In this document: piece after piece, positions 1 to 10,988 of the stretch
Layout: each line of letters opens with the position of its first letter
How positions within the stretch are numbered: position 1 is the stretch's first letter
From: Gnetum montanum
Lineage: Eukaryota > Streptophyta > Gnetopsida > Gnetales > Gnetaceae
DNA length: 59,192 nucleotides
Reading direction: 5' to 3'
Assembly (NCBI GenBank): GCA_015680685.1
Contig: MNCI01022504.1
Span: 1-59,192, forward strand
Notes under the pieces: generated by a model
Told to the model about the DNA's origin: nothing
The model's database searches: none
The model's input: the letters and a program-made list of their open reading frames with translations, nothing else
Program-made: the position numbers and the translations under genes

Positions 1-2137
1 CATTTGATGGTCCAAGAAGGTGTAGTACTAGGGCACAAAATCTCAGACATAAGGATAGAGGTAGACCCCAAGAAAATCAAAATTATCCAAGGAATTACCC
101 ATCAACCGAAAACTATTAAATATATTTGATGATTCCTTGGACATACTAGCTACTATAGGAGATTTATTGAGAACTTTTCAAAGGTTACCAAACCATTGGT
201 GGAATTAACGAAAACGGAAGTACCTTTCGAGTGGACCAGGGAATGCGAATTAGCTTTCCAAACTCTGAAACAAAAGCTAGTAGAAACACCCATTCTACAA
301 GCTCTTGACTGGTCCAAACCATTCCATATCATGACTGACATGTCCAACTATTCTTTAGGAGCCGTACTTACAAAGTTAGATAACTAGAAGCGTCCTTAAT
401 TACATCCACTATGCAAGTAGAAGTATCACTAGTACACAGCTTAACTACACTACCATAGAGAAAGAATTAATGGTTGTAGTGTTTGCACTAGAAAAGTTTA
501 GACACTATGTATTGGGATATAAAGTATATAGACATACAGTTCATAGTGTAATTTGGTTCCTCATGAATAAGCCAATGATAAGCCCTCATATCATATGATG
601 GCTTGTAATCTTACAAGAGTTCGATTTAACAATGATTGATCGCAAGGGCACCGAGAATGCAGTTGTTGATCATTTATCTCAATTGTGATGGGACAACAAA
701 GAGGATGAGTATCCAATTTTTGATCATTTCCCTAATGAATTCCTCTTTGTTGACTTAGTGAATAATCAATCACCCATGGAGACAAATTGGTACAGTAGCA
801 TTCTTACCTATCTCCTCACCCAACAAACACCACAAGAGTTAAACCTTAAGAAGAAACAACAATTTCTTCACCGAGCCAAGTACTTTATGGAGATCAATGG
901 GCAACTTTACAAAGTGTGTCTCGATGGCTTGTTTTGATGGTGTGTTCTCGATATAGATCAACTACAAGTTCTCTAAGACACTCATGAGGGTCCTTGTGGG
1001 GGTCATTATGCTGGGAGACAAACGACCATTAAGATCCTGCTTGTAGGATATTATTGGCCTACATTATTTCGAGACACCCATCGTTTTGTCCAATCTTGTG
1101 AGCACTGTCAACGTGATGGGGGAATGACTGCTAAAATGGAGGATCTGCAACAATGGATTCAACTGTTAGAACCCTTTGACATTTTGGGAATTGATTGTAT
1201 GAGGCTAATTATACCAATGTTCAATGGAAAAGCTTATATTATTATTATCGTTGATTACCTAACAAAATGGGCCAAAGTAGCTGCTGTTAAAGATTGTACA
1301 TCATCTACAGTTGCACGATTTATTCAACAACAAATCATAAACAGGTTTGGTGTGCCACGTGCACTTATTTTAGATAATGGTACACACTTCACAGGTGCAA
1401 CTTTTTAGAAATTAATGCAACACTTAGGGGTTGAGCATAAATTGACTACACCATACCACCCCCAAACGAACGGTTAGGCAGAAGTCACCAATAGGAAGAT
1501 TACAAAGATATTGGCAAGAACCATTAGCAAGTTTAGGCAAGATTGGAGCACTAAACTGAACGATGCTTTTTGGGCATACCGCTCCACATGGGAACTCCTT
1601 ATAGGCTGCTCTCCCTATGAGTTAGTGTACGGTAAATTACCAACACTTCCCATTCAAATTGAGCTCCGTACATTATCCATGACATGTGACCTCAACCTTG
1701 ACGTTGATCTAGCATAGAAACAATGGTGAGTAACCCTTAACTTGCTAGATGAAAATCGATTAGCTACCATGTCATCTAACGAATTGCACAAGGCCTTCAA
1801 TAAAAAACATCATGACCTAAGAATTAGGAAAGTTAAATATCAGCTAGGAGATAAGGTTTTCTACTGGAATCCCACACATGTGCCACAACGTACTAAATTT
1901 CAAACACTATGGAAAGGACCTTATATTATTTATGCAACTTTTCCTTCAAGGGCCATGACAATATACAAACCTAAGAGCCTAGATAAGAAACTTTTGGTCA
2001 ATGTGCAATAAACCAAACATTTCCATGAGCTTAGGATTGCCTGGACACATGCTACCTCTGTTGATGGATAACCCTGCTCACTATTTTGGATCTCCTCCTT
2101 TCAACTCAATCGTGGGAGAGATGGCTACCTATGCTAA
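1..2137 (+). pseudogene. pol: A0 pol remnant: RT end, RNase H, integrase
   Basis: The translation aligns along its length with the pol of element Z at 51620-53755. It begins at the RT-RNase H connection (VLGHKIS, FLGHTSYYRRFIENFSK). RNase H shows DMSNYSLGAVL, where the first catalytic Asp is kept. Integrase has the HHCC finger (HEG, GGHYAGR, CEHCQRDG near 985-1115) and the catalytic core with GIDC (near 1190), LDNGTHF (near 1372) and the glutamate in AEVTN (near 1480), whose preceding Gln codon is now a stop. The C-terminal part keeps GDKVFYWNPTHVP. There is a +1 frameshift near 400 and more than ten stops. The conserved C-terminal tail ends at the TAA at 2135-2137. It would have processed and integrated the cDNA; it cannot now. 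Confidence 0.92.
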
Positions 2138-3216
2138 CCATTCTAGGCCCTCAGGTCTTTTTGAATTTTTGTTTTACACAGTTTTCCAACTTTTCTTATT
2201 TTTGTTTTACACCATCGTTCATATTTTTACTATTTCTTTGTTTGCTTGATTGCTTTTATTCCTCATCCAATAAGTGCTCATGATGGTGGATTGAATTATA
2301 TCATATTGATTTCTAATGTTTGGTTTTTACCTTTGAATTATGATGCTAATATTAAGGTATGGTTCTTTTGGTAAAATAGGCAATGAGTCCATGTCGTCCA
2401 CTCATCCATACAACTCTATGATCTCCTTTGGCTTGGAACTGTACAATCCCCTTTTTCTAACTAAACTTTTAATGAATTGGTGGCTAGGTTCTTTTCAAAC
2501 CAAGGAAAGACTCAAAGAATGAAAAGGGTGTGACTTCAAGGGGATTCAATGCATTTGTGTTGGCCATTCTCTTAGGTGCTTGGATGCTTTTTCTTAGGTT
2601 TTTTGCCATTCTAACATTGTTCAAAAACCAAGAAGTTGAGTGAATAAAAATAAGTCTTTGCATGGTGTGGTTCTAAAAAAAAAAAAAAACAAAACAAAAA
2701 AAGGTGAGAATTCAAAGCACACCCCTTAGACATAATAAAGCAATATGGGCTACAAACGTTGGTTATGGAACTAGAAAGACATGTTACCCATGCCTGAAGG
2801 TTCCCTCTAACTAAGGCCCTTTCTTGCTTCCTGCTTCTCCATCTCACTCTCCTTGGGATGGTGGTCACTCTTTGTAGAAGCATTCTTGTTGCCTAAAGAG
2901 GATGGATTTGCCAAGTGTATTGATGCGAGGTCATTGAATGTGGTTGGTTTGAGTCTAGATTTGGGGTGAGTTCTACTTAGTTATCTTAACCATGAAATAC
3001 ACAAGGGCCTTTACACAACCTTGTTCTTGGGATTCCATTCCATTCTCTCCTCTCCATCTTTCTTCCCATTTTCCACCTCATTGCTGGTTTTATCATTAGT
3101 TCGTTCTAGGTTGATACAGTGTTTTTCTTTGGTGAATTATTGTGGATAAGTTTTTAACTCTTGCTTCCAAATGACATTCCTAGAGCCTCCAGACTCTTTG
3201 GTTTGTGGGTTTGTCA

Positions 3217-3257
3217 GGGCATAAAAGGCATGAGCCTACTTTGGGGAGGACCCATTG
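3217..3257 (+). other. Conserved spacer block
   Basis: This block is unusually well kept among the diverged spacers: 3217-3257 here, 17878-17918 in N1, 22960-23000 in M2 and 54980-55020 in Z. In B1 it was cut by the insertion of H1. It holds the short hairpin-like GGCATGAGCC followed by a G-rich GGGGAGGACCCA. I do not know its role; an RNA signal for splicing or packaging is possible. Confidence 0.5.
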
Positions 3258-3430
3258 ACATTTCTTTTTGGTGCAATTATTAACTTCTTTCCCTTAAACA
3301 TTTTTTGTAATCAATCATTTCTTATTTCATCCCCATCCATGACATCCATTTTATTGGCATTGCTGTTGATATTTTTCATCTTTCTTATTTCTCATGTTTT
3401 TCCATCTTATAGCTATTGGAGGTTCGCTCT

Positions 3431-3446
3431 TAGTCATGGGGGCCCT
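3431..3446 (+). other. Internal polypurine-tract-like sequence
   Basis: The sequence TAGTCATGGGGGCC closely matches the true 3' PPT of the same element (TAGTCATGGGGGTA at 4011-4025). Equivalent internal copies lie at 18091-18106 (N1), 23192-23208 (M2) and 55553-55567 (Z). By analogy with central PPTs of other retroelements it might prime plus-strand DNA a second time; that is inference. Confidence 0.45.
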
Positions 3447-3640
3447 GGGACAAATTTTTCAATTATTTCCATTTTACTAATTGCCTAACCCCTACACCTT
3501 GGGTAGTTGTTAGTGATAAATCTCCGAACTAGTTTTTGCCATAACCACAACTCAGCCAATGCACTTCATATCGAGGCATGGTATCAACTGCATTGTGGAT
3601 TATCTATCCTTGCTCATTTGTGACTATGTTGTATGTGCAG

Positions 3641-3823
3641 ATGGTAATCATACAAATAATGGACTGGGCTTGGAGAAAGCACTCAGGATGAATCAGAACT
3701 AGAGCGTTCACGAAAGGAGCAAGTTTGGTGGCATGGTTATGGATAGATAATGGAAGGTGCAATGTCGACATTAGAACACACTTCATCTTCTTTCTCTCTA
3801 TTTCTCTTCAAACTACCAAATAA
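3641..3823 (+). pseudogene. Short frame after the splice-acceptor-like site in A0
   Basis: An ATG directly follows TGTGCAG. The frame runs 61 codons with one internal TGA. Its relative in M2 (23396 onward) shares the pattern R(K/R)xHS, RAFT/KAFT, and G(A/I)SLV, so the peptide itself seems to have been conserved once. N1 has a shifted version from 18290. In ORF3-bearing elements the same site leads into ORF3, so this may be an alternative or truncated third reading frame. No known domain is recognised. Confidence 0.35.
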
Positions 3824-4014
3824 AGGCCTGGATGTCATTTATGTATGAGTGTTCACCAAAATGGTCATGAACACTAATGTTGTAATATGCGTATTGATCC
3901 ATTCACTGGGCACGTTGAGTTTGTCATCCTATTCTACTGTTAGTTGTCAATTAGTTAATAATCCCATACCTTCCCAATATTTTGTAAGGAACTCGAAGAT
4001 GAGTTTTCATTTAG

Positions 4015-4025
4015 TCATGGGGGTA
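4015..4025 (+). other. A0 polypurine tract
   Basis: TCATGGGGGTA sits directly before the LTR start TGATGAG. It is the plus-strand primer site and has the same form in all elements here (compare 18644-18654, 22676-22687, 23770-23780, 58925-58935, and 8048-8058 on the minus strand). Confidence 0.85.
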
Positions 4026-4030
4026 TGATG

Positions 4031-4592
4031 AGAGCGGTTACTCTAGCAGTTATTCTAATTATTAGAGTAGTTACTCTAGCAGTTTATTCTAATTATTAGA
4101 GCAGTTACTCTAGCGGTTTATTCTAATTATTAGAGCAGTTACTCTAGTGGTTTATTCTAATTATTAGAGCAGTTACTCTAGCGGTTTATTCTAATTATTA
4201 GAGCAGTTACTCTAGCGGTTTATTCTAATTATTAGAGCAGTTACTCTAGCGGTTTATTCTAATTATTAGAGCAGTTACTCTAGCGGTTTATTCTAATTAT
4301 TAGAGCAGTTACTCTAGCGGTTTATTCTAATTATTAGAGCAGTTACTCTAGCGGTTTATTCTAATTATTAGAGCAGTTACTCTAGTGGTTTATTCTAATT
4401 ATTAGAGCAGTTACTCTAGCGGTTTATTCTAATTATTAGAGCAGTTACTCTAGCAGTTTATTCTAATTATTAGAGCAGTTACTCTAGTGGTTTATTCTAA
4501 TTATTAGAGCAGTTACTCTAGCGGTTTATTCTAATTATTAGAGCAGTTACTCTAGCGGTTTATTCTAATTATTAGAGTGGTTACTCTAGTGG
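4031..4592 (+). repeat. 34-bp tandem array in the A0 LTR, about 16-17 units
   Basis: Units begin GAGCAGTTACTCTAGCGG and end TTCTAATTATTA; consecutive unit starts at 4201, 4235 and 4269 confirm the 34-bp period. Variants are few single-base changes (GCGG, GTGG, GCAG). Every unit holds the odd palindrome TCTAATTATTAGA at the unit junction. The array ends about 45 bp before the TATA box, so it occupies the promoter-proximal U3. Confidence 0.93.
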
Positions 4593-4635
4593 TTTCTTTA
4601 GCACTTATTCTTATTATTAGAGTGGTTCCCAAGCC

Positions 4636-4643
4636 TATAAATA
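4636..4643 (+). promoter_or_regulatory. A0 LTR TATA box
   Basis: TATAAATA lies just downstream of the tandem array. The same octamer occupies the same place in the other LTRs (12057-12064, 12510-12517, 18690-18697, 22798-22805, 23864-23871, 26598-26605; on minus 7914-7921 and 37899-37906; TGTAAATA at 46532-46539 in Z). Confidence 0.75.
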
Positions 4644-6120
4644 CAATGCCCAGGTGCATAATTGAAAAGAAGTCTCTTAGCAGTCAAGTAGCGAAACTCT
4701 TGTAGTTTGTTTGAAAGTTAGAGTATTTTCCAAGTGCCCGTAGCAAGAGGTCTAAGTGTAGATGGATCTTTATTCAAGCATTGTGTACCTGAGTAGACCT
4801 TGTGTACAGTAATAAAGACAAGCTCTTTGATTCATCCTTGCAGCACTTGAGATTTGTTTTCTTACGCATTTATTTTATTTTATTTTCTTATGCATTTATT
4901 TTATTTTATTTTATTTTATGCACTTTACATTTCTGTTATTAGCACAACAATTCATTTTGATCAATTAAGCAAATCGTTAAATTACACAAGCATGACCACT
5001 TCGAGCATGCGTGTAATGCTTGGTAACCTAGTAACAATTAGCATTTGGTAATCCCAGCAGTGTTGCACTGGTTCAGGATGTGTATGGCAAGTGGGAATGG
5101 ATGCTGGTGTTAGGATTAGTTAGAACTTAGTTAATGAGTAGTTAAGTTAAATTAGTCACTTAGTTACCTCTCTCCTTCCCTAATAGCACAGGACATAAAA
5201 ACATAAAAGCTATAAAAATCATATGCCTCAAGCTTACTTAACCATACAATCATGACATATAGGTAAGCTTGGGAAGATAACGATCAACCAACCCATCCTT
5301 GTTCCACAAGGGTGCGTAAGCACTTAGTCCTTGGAATTCGGCCGGATCATGCGTGAAACACTCGTATTTGTATGGTTGAGCATAGGGGTACCTCGTTGCT
5401 CATCAACAATTATTTTGGGGTTTCAACTGACTCCACTTACTTTCCAACCCTTACCTCTACTTTGCACCCCACCCCCTCCCCCCTCCCCCCAAACCCCCAC
5501 CTACATGAAGACAAAACTCTAGAAAAGTCAAAATTTTTTTGTTTATTTTCTTGAGTTTATAGGTGGATGTAAACTCTTTTTTCCCCCAAATCACCTTTAT
5601 TTTGCATAAATCTCCTTATTTTCACTACGGGGAATGATTTCTTAAGTTTTCCAAGTATGGCCTCAATCATTTCATATAAATTGTAAGGCCATACATAGAT
5701 GCAATGACCTTTTTTCAAGCAATAAGGCTCTTGTTAGAAATTTCCTTTAAGAATGATCCTATTATCCTAACAAGTCACACTCCATAATTAATAATCTACA
5801 TTGTTACCAAAATTTTTAGCTTCATTTCTTCTATCAGCCGGGACTACTTATTTTATTCATCATTCATAATCAATAGACTTTGCAATTCTTTCAATATTCA
5901 TTCTACCACACATCAAGCTTATTTGTTCCAACTCTCTAGCATTAAGATCATCTAGTCTAGAAACTCAAAAGTCACCTACAAGTTCTATTCAATCTACCAT
6001 TTCTATCAAGGAGAAAAACTAAGTTCTCCATTCCAAACTCTAGAGCATTTTAAGGTGAACTTGCACATATAAATTTCATCAAATGTTGATAATCCAAAAT
6101 CAAGATATCATTAAAATTCA

Positions 6121-6560
6121 ATTTCACCATGACTTGTGGTTAGGTTGTGGTATTGTAGGATTTTAGATCACAAGTCCACCATGACTCGTGATATTGCATA
6201 AAATAGCTTTTCTCATACTACAACTCATGGTCATCTCATGGTAATATACCACGACTCGTGGTCAAGTCATGATGTCAACTATGACTCATGTTAAACTCAT
6301 GGTTGATAAAAAATTATCAACTATGACATATGGTCACACCATGATCCAAAATTCTCGTGAAGTTATTCCACCATGACTCATGGTGCAATGATCACAAGTC
6401 AGGGTGCACTTGTGATAAAAGTCTAAATAAGGTAAATTCACCACAACTCATGGTGAAGTCATGGAATAGTAACCATGACTCATGGTAAAGATGTGATGTC
6501 CTTAGAAAATTTTATTCTCTATTTCCAAATCAACCACAACTTGTGGTTAACTCATGATTA
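6121..6560. repeat. Tract of dispersed short palindromes (CCACGACTCGTGG type)
   Basis: About ten imperfect copies of an odd palindrome occur at irregular spacing. Examples are ACCATGACTCATGGT (6371-6385 and 6473-6487), CCACGACTCGTGG (6249-6261) and CCACAACTTGTGG (6534-6546). Variants differ mainly by C/T and G/A, as expected if a CG-containing ancestor lost CpGs. Some copies contain TGACTCA, a bZIP-type core. Confidence 0.7.
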
Positions 6561-6818
6561 TCAAAAAATCAAAATTTTAATAGATCCTAAAGTCATTTCA
6601 CTACAGTCTTCCATTAAACTATTTGGCATATACTACATGAAATGGTTAATTTTAGGAAGATAAAGAAGCTTCCAAAGCTTAACTCCACTAATGCCTGTCC
6701 CAAGCTTGGATATGAAAGGAGTAGGATTAGCATCAGGTTGAAAGCGAGCTATAAAACCTTGCCAATTCTCATGAATGAGTTTCTTTTTTAGATTTTGTAA
6801 CTGCTATGACATTCCCTA

Positions 6819-7013
6819 GAATATATCATCTTCTATTGTTCATTATTTTGATATATCATCTTCTATTATAGGGGCTTAAACTTGTCACCTGATGAATAGG
6901 GTTTACAACATTATGTTCTCTCATATCAAAATAATGAACAGTAGAAGATGATATATTCTCTTTATTTTGTAAACCCTATTCATGAGCTGATGACTGTAAT
7001 CCCCTATAATTAT
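6819..7013. repeat. Interleaved inverted repeats
   Basis: Arm A (6819-6854) is matched in reverse complement by A' (6923-6958) with one mismatch over 36 bp. Arm B (6890-6908) is matched by B' (6967-6985), also with one mismatch. The order A-B-A'-B' means the two hairpins overlap. A short CCCCTATAAT-type match extends the second pair to about 7013. This may be a rearranged small inverted-repeat element. Confidence 0.75.
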
Positions 7014-7152
7014 TATCTTACAACTTCTTTAAAAAACAAAACTAATTAATAAATGTATTCATAAATTTATCAGTAATACATTAATATTACCTTGCAAATT
7101 GAGAATTTCATCCTGTTCTATAGATTTTCTTCTTATTATCAACTGATAATTC

Positions 7153-7157
7153 TAAAT
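7153..7157 (-). repeat. Target-site duplication of B1 (3' side)
   Basis: TAAAT here, read on minus as ATTTA, matches ATTTA at 26481-26485, just before the B1 5' LTR. The two lie 19 kb apart and in opposite orientation today; see the inversion finding. Confidence 0.8.
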
Positions 7158-8047
7158 TGATGAGTGGTGAGGTATTCCTACGCCCAACCATATGAATCAC
7201 AAGTGTTTGCACATGATCTGGTCGAATTCCGTCGATGGGACTAGTTGTGCATCTAAATTGTTATGCCTTGATCACAATTCACTATCTTCCCACTTGGAGT
7301 AGTGGTAACTTTGTCATGTATGGTTTAGTCCAAAGTGAGGCATATGATTCTTGATGTTGTTTGGCCCTAAGCTACTCCTAATGATAATAAAGAGATTAAC
7401 TAATTAAGCTAATTAAAAAGCATTCAATAAAGTATAAACTAGCCTACACATAATGAGTATTCATCCCTAACCATCTACACATGCCTTAGACTTTTTGTAA
7501 CTACCATTGGGATTACCAAGAATACGTCACTAGGTGTACTAAATAATACACTACAAGGTTACCAAGTAATTATGCTTAAGCGCTCATGACTAGTTGTACT
7601 CATTCTGCTTAATGATAGGAATAATAAAGGGCAATAAATGGAAGCATTATATAAGGAAAACAATAAATAATTAAATAGTTAAAAGTAATAATAAGGCTAA
7701 GTGGATGCTACAATGATGAAAGTAATCTCAATCTTTATTACTAGACATGCAATGTGTGCAAGTACATCACACTCAAATAAGGATGTCATACAATCACTTA
7801 ACATCACACTATAGGCATGCACTGGAAACTAACAAAGCTTGAAATCAAAAATCTATGAATATAACTCTATTTTCTCTATTTCTTCTATGTCTCAACCATG
7901 CACCCAAGTGTGGTATTTATAGGCACACATAGAAGAGGTGATATCAAATGCCTGACATTGGAGGTTGTGCCCTGATATCAGATACTTAACATTGTAGCTT
8001 CGATATCAGATATCCAATATTAGAGCCATGCAAAACATGACTCATCA
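7158..8047 (-). repeat. B1 3' LTR (890 bp)
   Basis: On minus it starts TGATGAGTCATG at 8047 and ends CTCATCA at 7158. U3 has GATATC and CAATAT palindromes (about 7930-8025), then a TATA box at 7914-7921. It matches the LTR at 26486-27356 better than any other LTR here, including the GCATGGCTC start and the block around the TATA box. Confidence 0.88.
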
Positions 8048-8058
8048 TACCCCCACAA
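8048..8058 (-). other. B1 polypurine tract
   Basis: On minus the sequence is GTTGTGGGGGTA, immediately before the LTR start. Confidence 0.8.
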
Positions 8059-8236
8059 CTAAATAAAAAATCATCCTTGAGTTAAGCAAAATTAGGAATA
8101 AGATCTTTATAAAATATTAGGAAGGTATGGAATTATTGACTAACTTAAATAAACACATAAATTGACTTTTGCATGTCACAGTGGTGTTTTACAAAAAATA
8201 TGGACACAACATGACAAGAATCAAAATTGGGGAAGC

Positions 8237-10988
8237 TCATGTAGTTCTCGGAGGTGGTGGCTTTTCCATCGGTCACTTCCCTTTGTTGCTAGGCTTCTAG
8301 AATTTGTAGCAGTTCAAGAGCACCTACAACTTTTCCTCCTCTGTTCTTGGGTCATGTACCATCTAAGTTGTTGAGCCAATGTGTGCTGGAACTAATACAT
8401 TCCATAGACATGGTAGTTGTGGGAACATATTATTTGCTTTCACGTACCAAGTTGCAAATTGTCATCATTCCTCCTCAAAGGTCCTAGCCTTTTCTTTCAA
8501 TTCAGGGTGATCCATTAATCTCTTGGCTAGGTTTGAGGCTACATTTCTTTATCCATGGTAACAAGCCTTAATTACCTCCAATTTTGAGTTTGCCACATCG
8601 AGTTTTTGTAGAGCACTTTTCCTATTTGCAAACTCTTTTTCATATAGTGCATAGGTGGCTGCTACTTGTTGCTCTAACTCATTTCTGGGTTGACCTACTA
8701 TTAACATGGCAAGGTTGGCATATCGAAGGTTAACCAATGCCATGTACTCCTTTAAATCTTCAATTTATAGGTCCTTATTCTTTACTTTTGCTTAATGGAC
8801 CAAGGCATAGCTATCCAAGATTGGCTACCAGTTAGGATTCTATGCTAACATGGAATTGATGAAGGTCTGTGCCATCTAGATCTCTTTTCATTGATTTGCT
8901 TGTACATGCTAATTTGGTCCTTGAAGTGATTTTTCAGCTTTTCATGTTTCTTGGCCTCGTTTTTCCACATGTTTATCTTGATTGTTGATTTTTGATGTAT
9001 CATGCACACGTCCTCCATTAAGAGGATTCAATTTTCTCTAGTTAATCTACTGATGTCTTAGTTGATCCTCACTAGCTATTCTCTCAACTAGTGAACACTT
9101 TCTTCCAATATATTTTTCTATTTTTCTATAGTGGACAACATTGCATTATCCATAGCAAGTTGTTTATTTTCTTCTTGTGTAGCAGCCAATGCCGTTACAT
9201 GGGCATATGCCGGAGGTTCAGTAGTTGAAGCATTCTAGATTGCCTTCTCCTTCTCTTGCTTAGTCGTTTTGTTCTTTTCAATCAATTGGTTTAGCTGCTC
9301 CATTCAGAAGTGTTCCCACTCATCAAGCACGATGAATTGGGTAGGGTCTTTTCTTTCAGCTCTTACAATGGTAAGATCTTGTTGCATTCGATGCAGTTCT
9401 ATTTCTACATGCTCCACCTTAGTCTTTGCCATGACCAACTTCCCTTTTATGGTGATGAGGTCTGACTGAACTATAGTGACATCACTAAGGATGTTAAAAA
9501 GAGTTGTCATCACTTGTCTAGTCTGTAGCAGTCTATCAAGTACATCCTCATGGGCCACAGGAGTCATTGAAGTCCCAACTAGCACTTGGACATCTCTAGT
9601 CCAGGTCAAATCTACCAAAGGCATAACAAGCACATCAAAATATTCTTGTATATGATCTGTAATAACTTCTGTTGCACTTGTCACATCTTGGTGCTACATG
9701 ACTACAATGGTAGCACCTTCTCTTGTTTCAAGCATTACTTAAAAAGATGTGGCATTCCCAAATATTTGTTGTGACCATTGGGCTTCTCCTCTTGATTGTA
9801 AAGAAATTTGTCCCCCTTGATGGGTTAGTAGAAACTATGGGTTGCACGACATCATTAATAACTCAGAAGACGTTTGATTTGTCCCTACTCTCCCAACTAA
9901 GAATTTTAGCAATTCTTTGAAGATGGCTCATCATAGGCCGATAATCTTATGGTGGTGGTAGTGGGACTTGTGGCTCTCACAGCTGCTTGGGCTCTTGCTT
10001 TGTTTCCTTTTCTAGTTCAAGCTCCTTTTTTGGTTCTTATTCTTATTTAGCACCAAGGTCTTTCCTTGGTGTTGCAGGTTTAAGAAACTCAACAAAAGAA
10101 GCATTTTGAGCCCTCCTGGGAATGTCATTGGTGTATCCTAGGATTCTAATGCACCTACATAGCTTTCTAATTAGTTAAGAAAATGAAAGTGTTAGTTTTC
10201 CTACCTTCTTTTCTTTGAACTGCCTTGGATTTCCACGAAGTATAATTAGGGAAGGTTGGCATTGTATTTGCCCATTAATATTGCACTTCCCCTAGTTGCA
10301 TAGGTTGAGATTCTATTAAGCCCTTTAGTTGGGAAGAGTTGGTATGTGCCTATCTTAAAATAAGTCCTCTCTTCTAGAGTCAACTCACTGTATGTTTTAT
10401 CATCTTTATTATATGTTCACTTCAACCACAACTCTCTTATTTCTGGATTGGACCTTATAGATAGATGCACCAACTTGGCCACCACATTTGGCAGATTTAG
10501 AGCCTCTACAATTGCCTTGATTGAAAAAGAGATAGTGACTTCACTGATGTTGACTATGGTGGCTTTTTTCTTATTATGCCAAAAGTGGTACATCTCACCG
10601 AGGTACCATTCCCCACTTTCTGAAAGAATGTGCCATAATGATGATGCCTAGAGTTGAGTTCAAATTGCCTTAATGGCTAATGCCATGAATGGCCTAAAGT
10701 TCATTTCCATGATGATCGTGGTCAACATGGATTTCTCTTGGATGGCTTCAAGGCATTCTTGGGACAATGTGAGGTGTTGTCATTGCACTGGAGCTTGTGG
10801 TTCTATAGCCTCTCCTTGGACCAACTACCCTATAGTAGGAGCCTCTTGATGAATGCTATAAATAATTGGACCTCTTGTTCCTCATGCTTGGCTAGTGGGC
10901 CTTACTCTCTTGGTTGACCTTTGCCACCTCTTAAGCGTTTGGCTATACCTTGCAAAGGTCCTTCTTGTCCTCCTCTTTTTGGGGTCAT
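8237..10988 (-). pseudogene. B1 ORF3: coiled-coil protein of unknown function
   Basis: The start ATG at 10988 follows a splice-acceptor-like GATTGCAG and encodes MTPKR, matching MAPKR of Z. Conserved segments against Z, in order, are MNFRPFMAL (INFRPFLEK in Z), GEWYLGEMY (GKWYMGETY), ISFSIKAIVEALNLP, and YFKIGTYQLFP (YFKIVAYHLNP). Against H1 and Z it shares a long region rich in charged heptads (9304-9684), then NLRYANLAMLIVG (8690-8743), LPCLWNV, DPRTEEEKL and a proline-rich end before the TGA at 8237. About 917 codons were present; several stops and frameshifts kill it. There is no signal peptide or clear membrane segment, so it does not look like a classical envelope protein. The ISFSxxAIxEALNLP segment faintly recalls a pattern in uncharacterised plant retroelement proteins. 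Function unknown. Confidence 0.7.

Larger units (their letters stand above)
2138..4014 (+). other. A0 post-pol spacer
   Basis: This is a long non-coding stretch between pol and the PPT. The same sequence recurs in N1 (16747-18644), M2 (32627-31644 continued at 22860-23770) and Z (53756-55852). Conserved landmarks are a block around 3217-3257 holding GGCATGAGCCT and TTTGGGGAGGACCCA, an internal PPT-like tract at 3431-3446, and a splice-acceptor-like TGTGCAG followed at once by ATGG at 3641. In Z the corresponding acceptor leads into ORF3. The other open frames in it are not conserved between copies. Confidence 0.75.
1..5405 (+). mobile_element. Element A0: 3' part of an Athila-type Ty3/Gypsy retrotransposon
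   Basis: The 5' LTR, gag, protease and most of reverse transcriptase lie before the window. What remains, in order, is the end of RT, RNase H, integrase, a ~1.9-kb spacer, a polypurine tract and a 3' LTR. The LTR starts TGATGAG and ends CTCATCA and is not followed by a primer-binding site, so it is a 3' LTR. The five bases after it, ACAAT, are the predicted target-site duplication; the partner is outside the window. It has no ORF3: the spacer runs straight to the PPT. Confidence 0.9.
4026..5405 (+). repeat. A0 3' LTR (1380 bp)
   Basis: The ends are TGATGAG and CTCATCA. U3 is dominated by a 34-bp tandem array. A TATA box (TATAAATA) is at 4636-4643. The R/U5 part is shared with the other LTRs: an AATAAAG polyadenylation-like signal near 4810, the TTGGTAATCCCAGCAG motif near 5045-5060, and the terminal GGGGTACCTC stretch. 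It is about 0.5 kb longer than the other LTRs because of the array. Confidence 0.9.
5406..7152. other. Gene-free stretch between A0 and B1
   Basis: I see no gene. It contains a C-rich run at about 5466-5500, a palindrome-rich tract (6121-6560) and interleaved inverted repeats (6819-7013). Open frames here are short and have no recognisable product. Confidence 0.7.
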
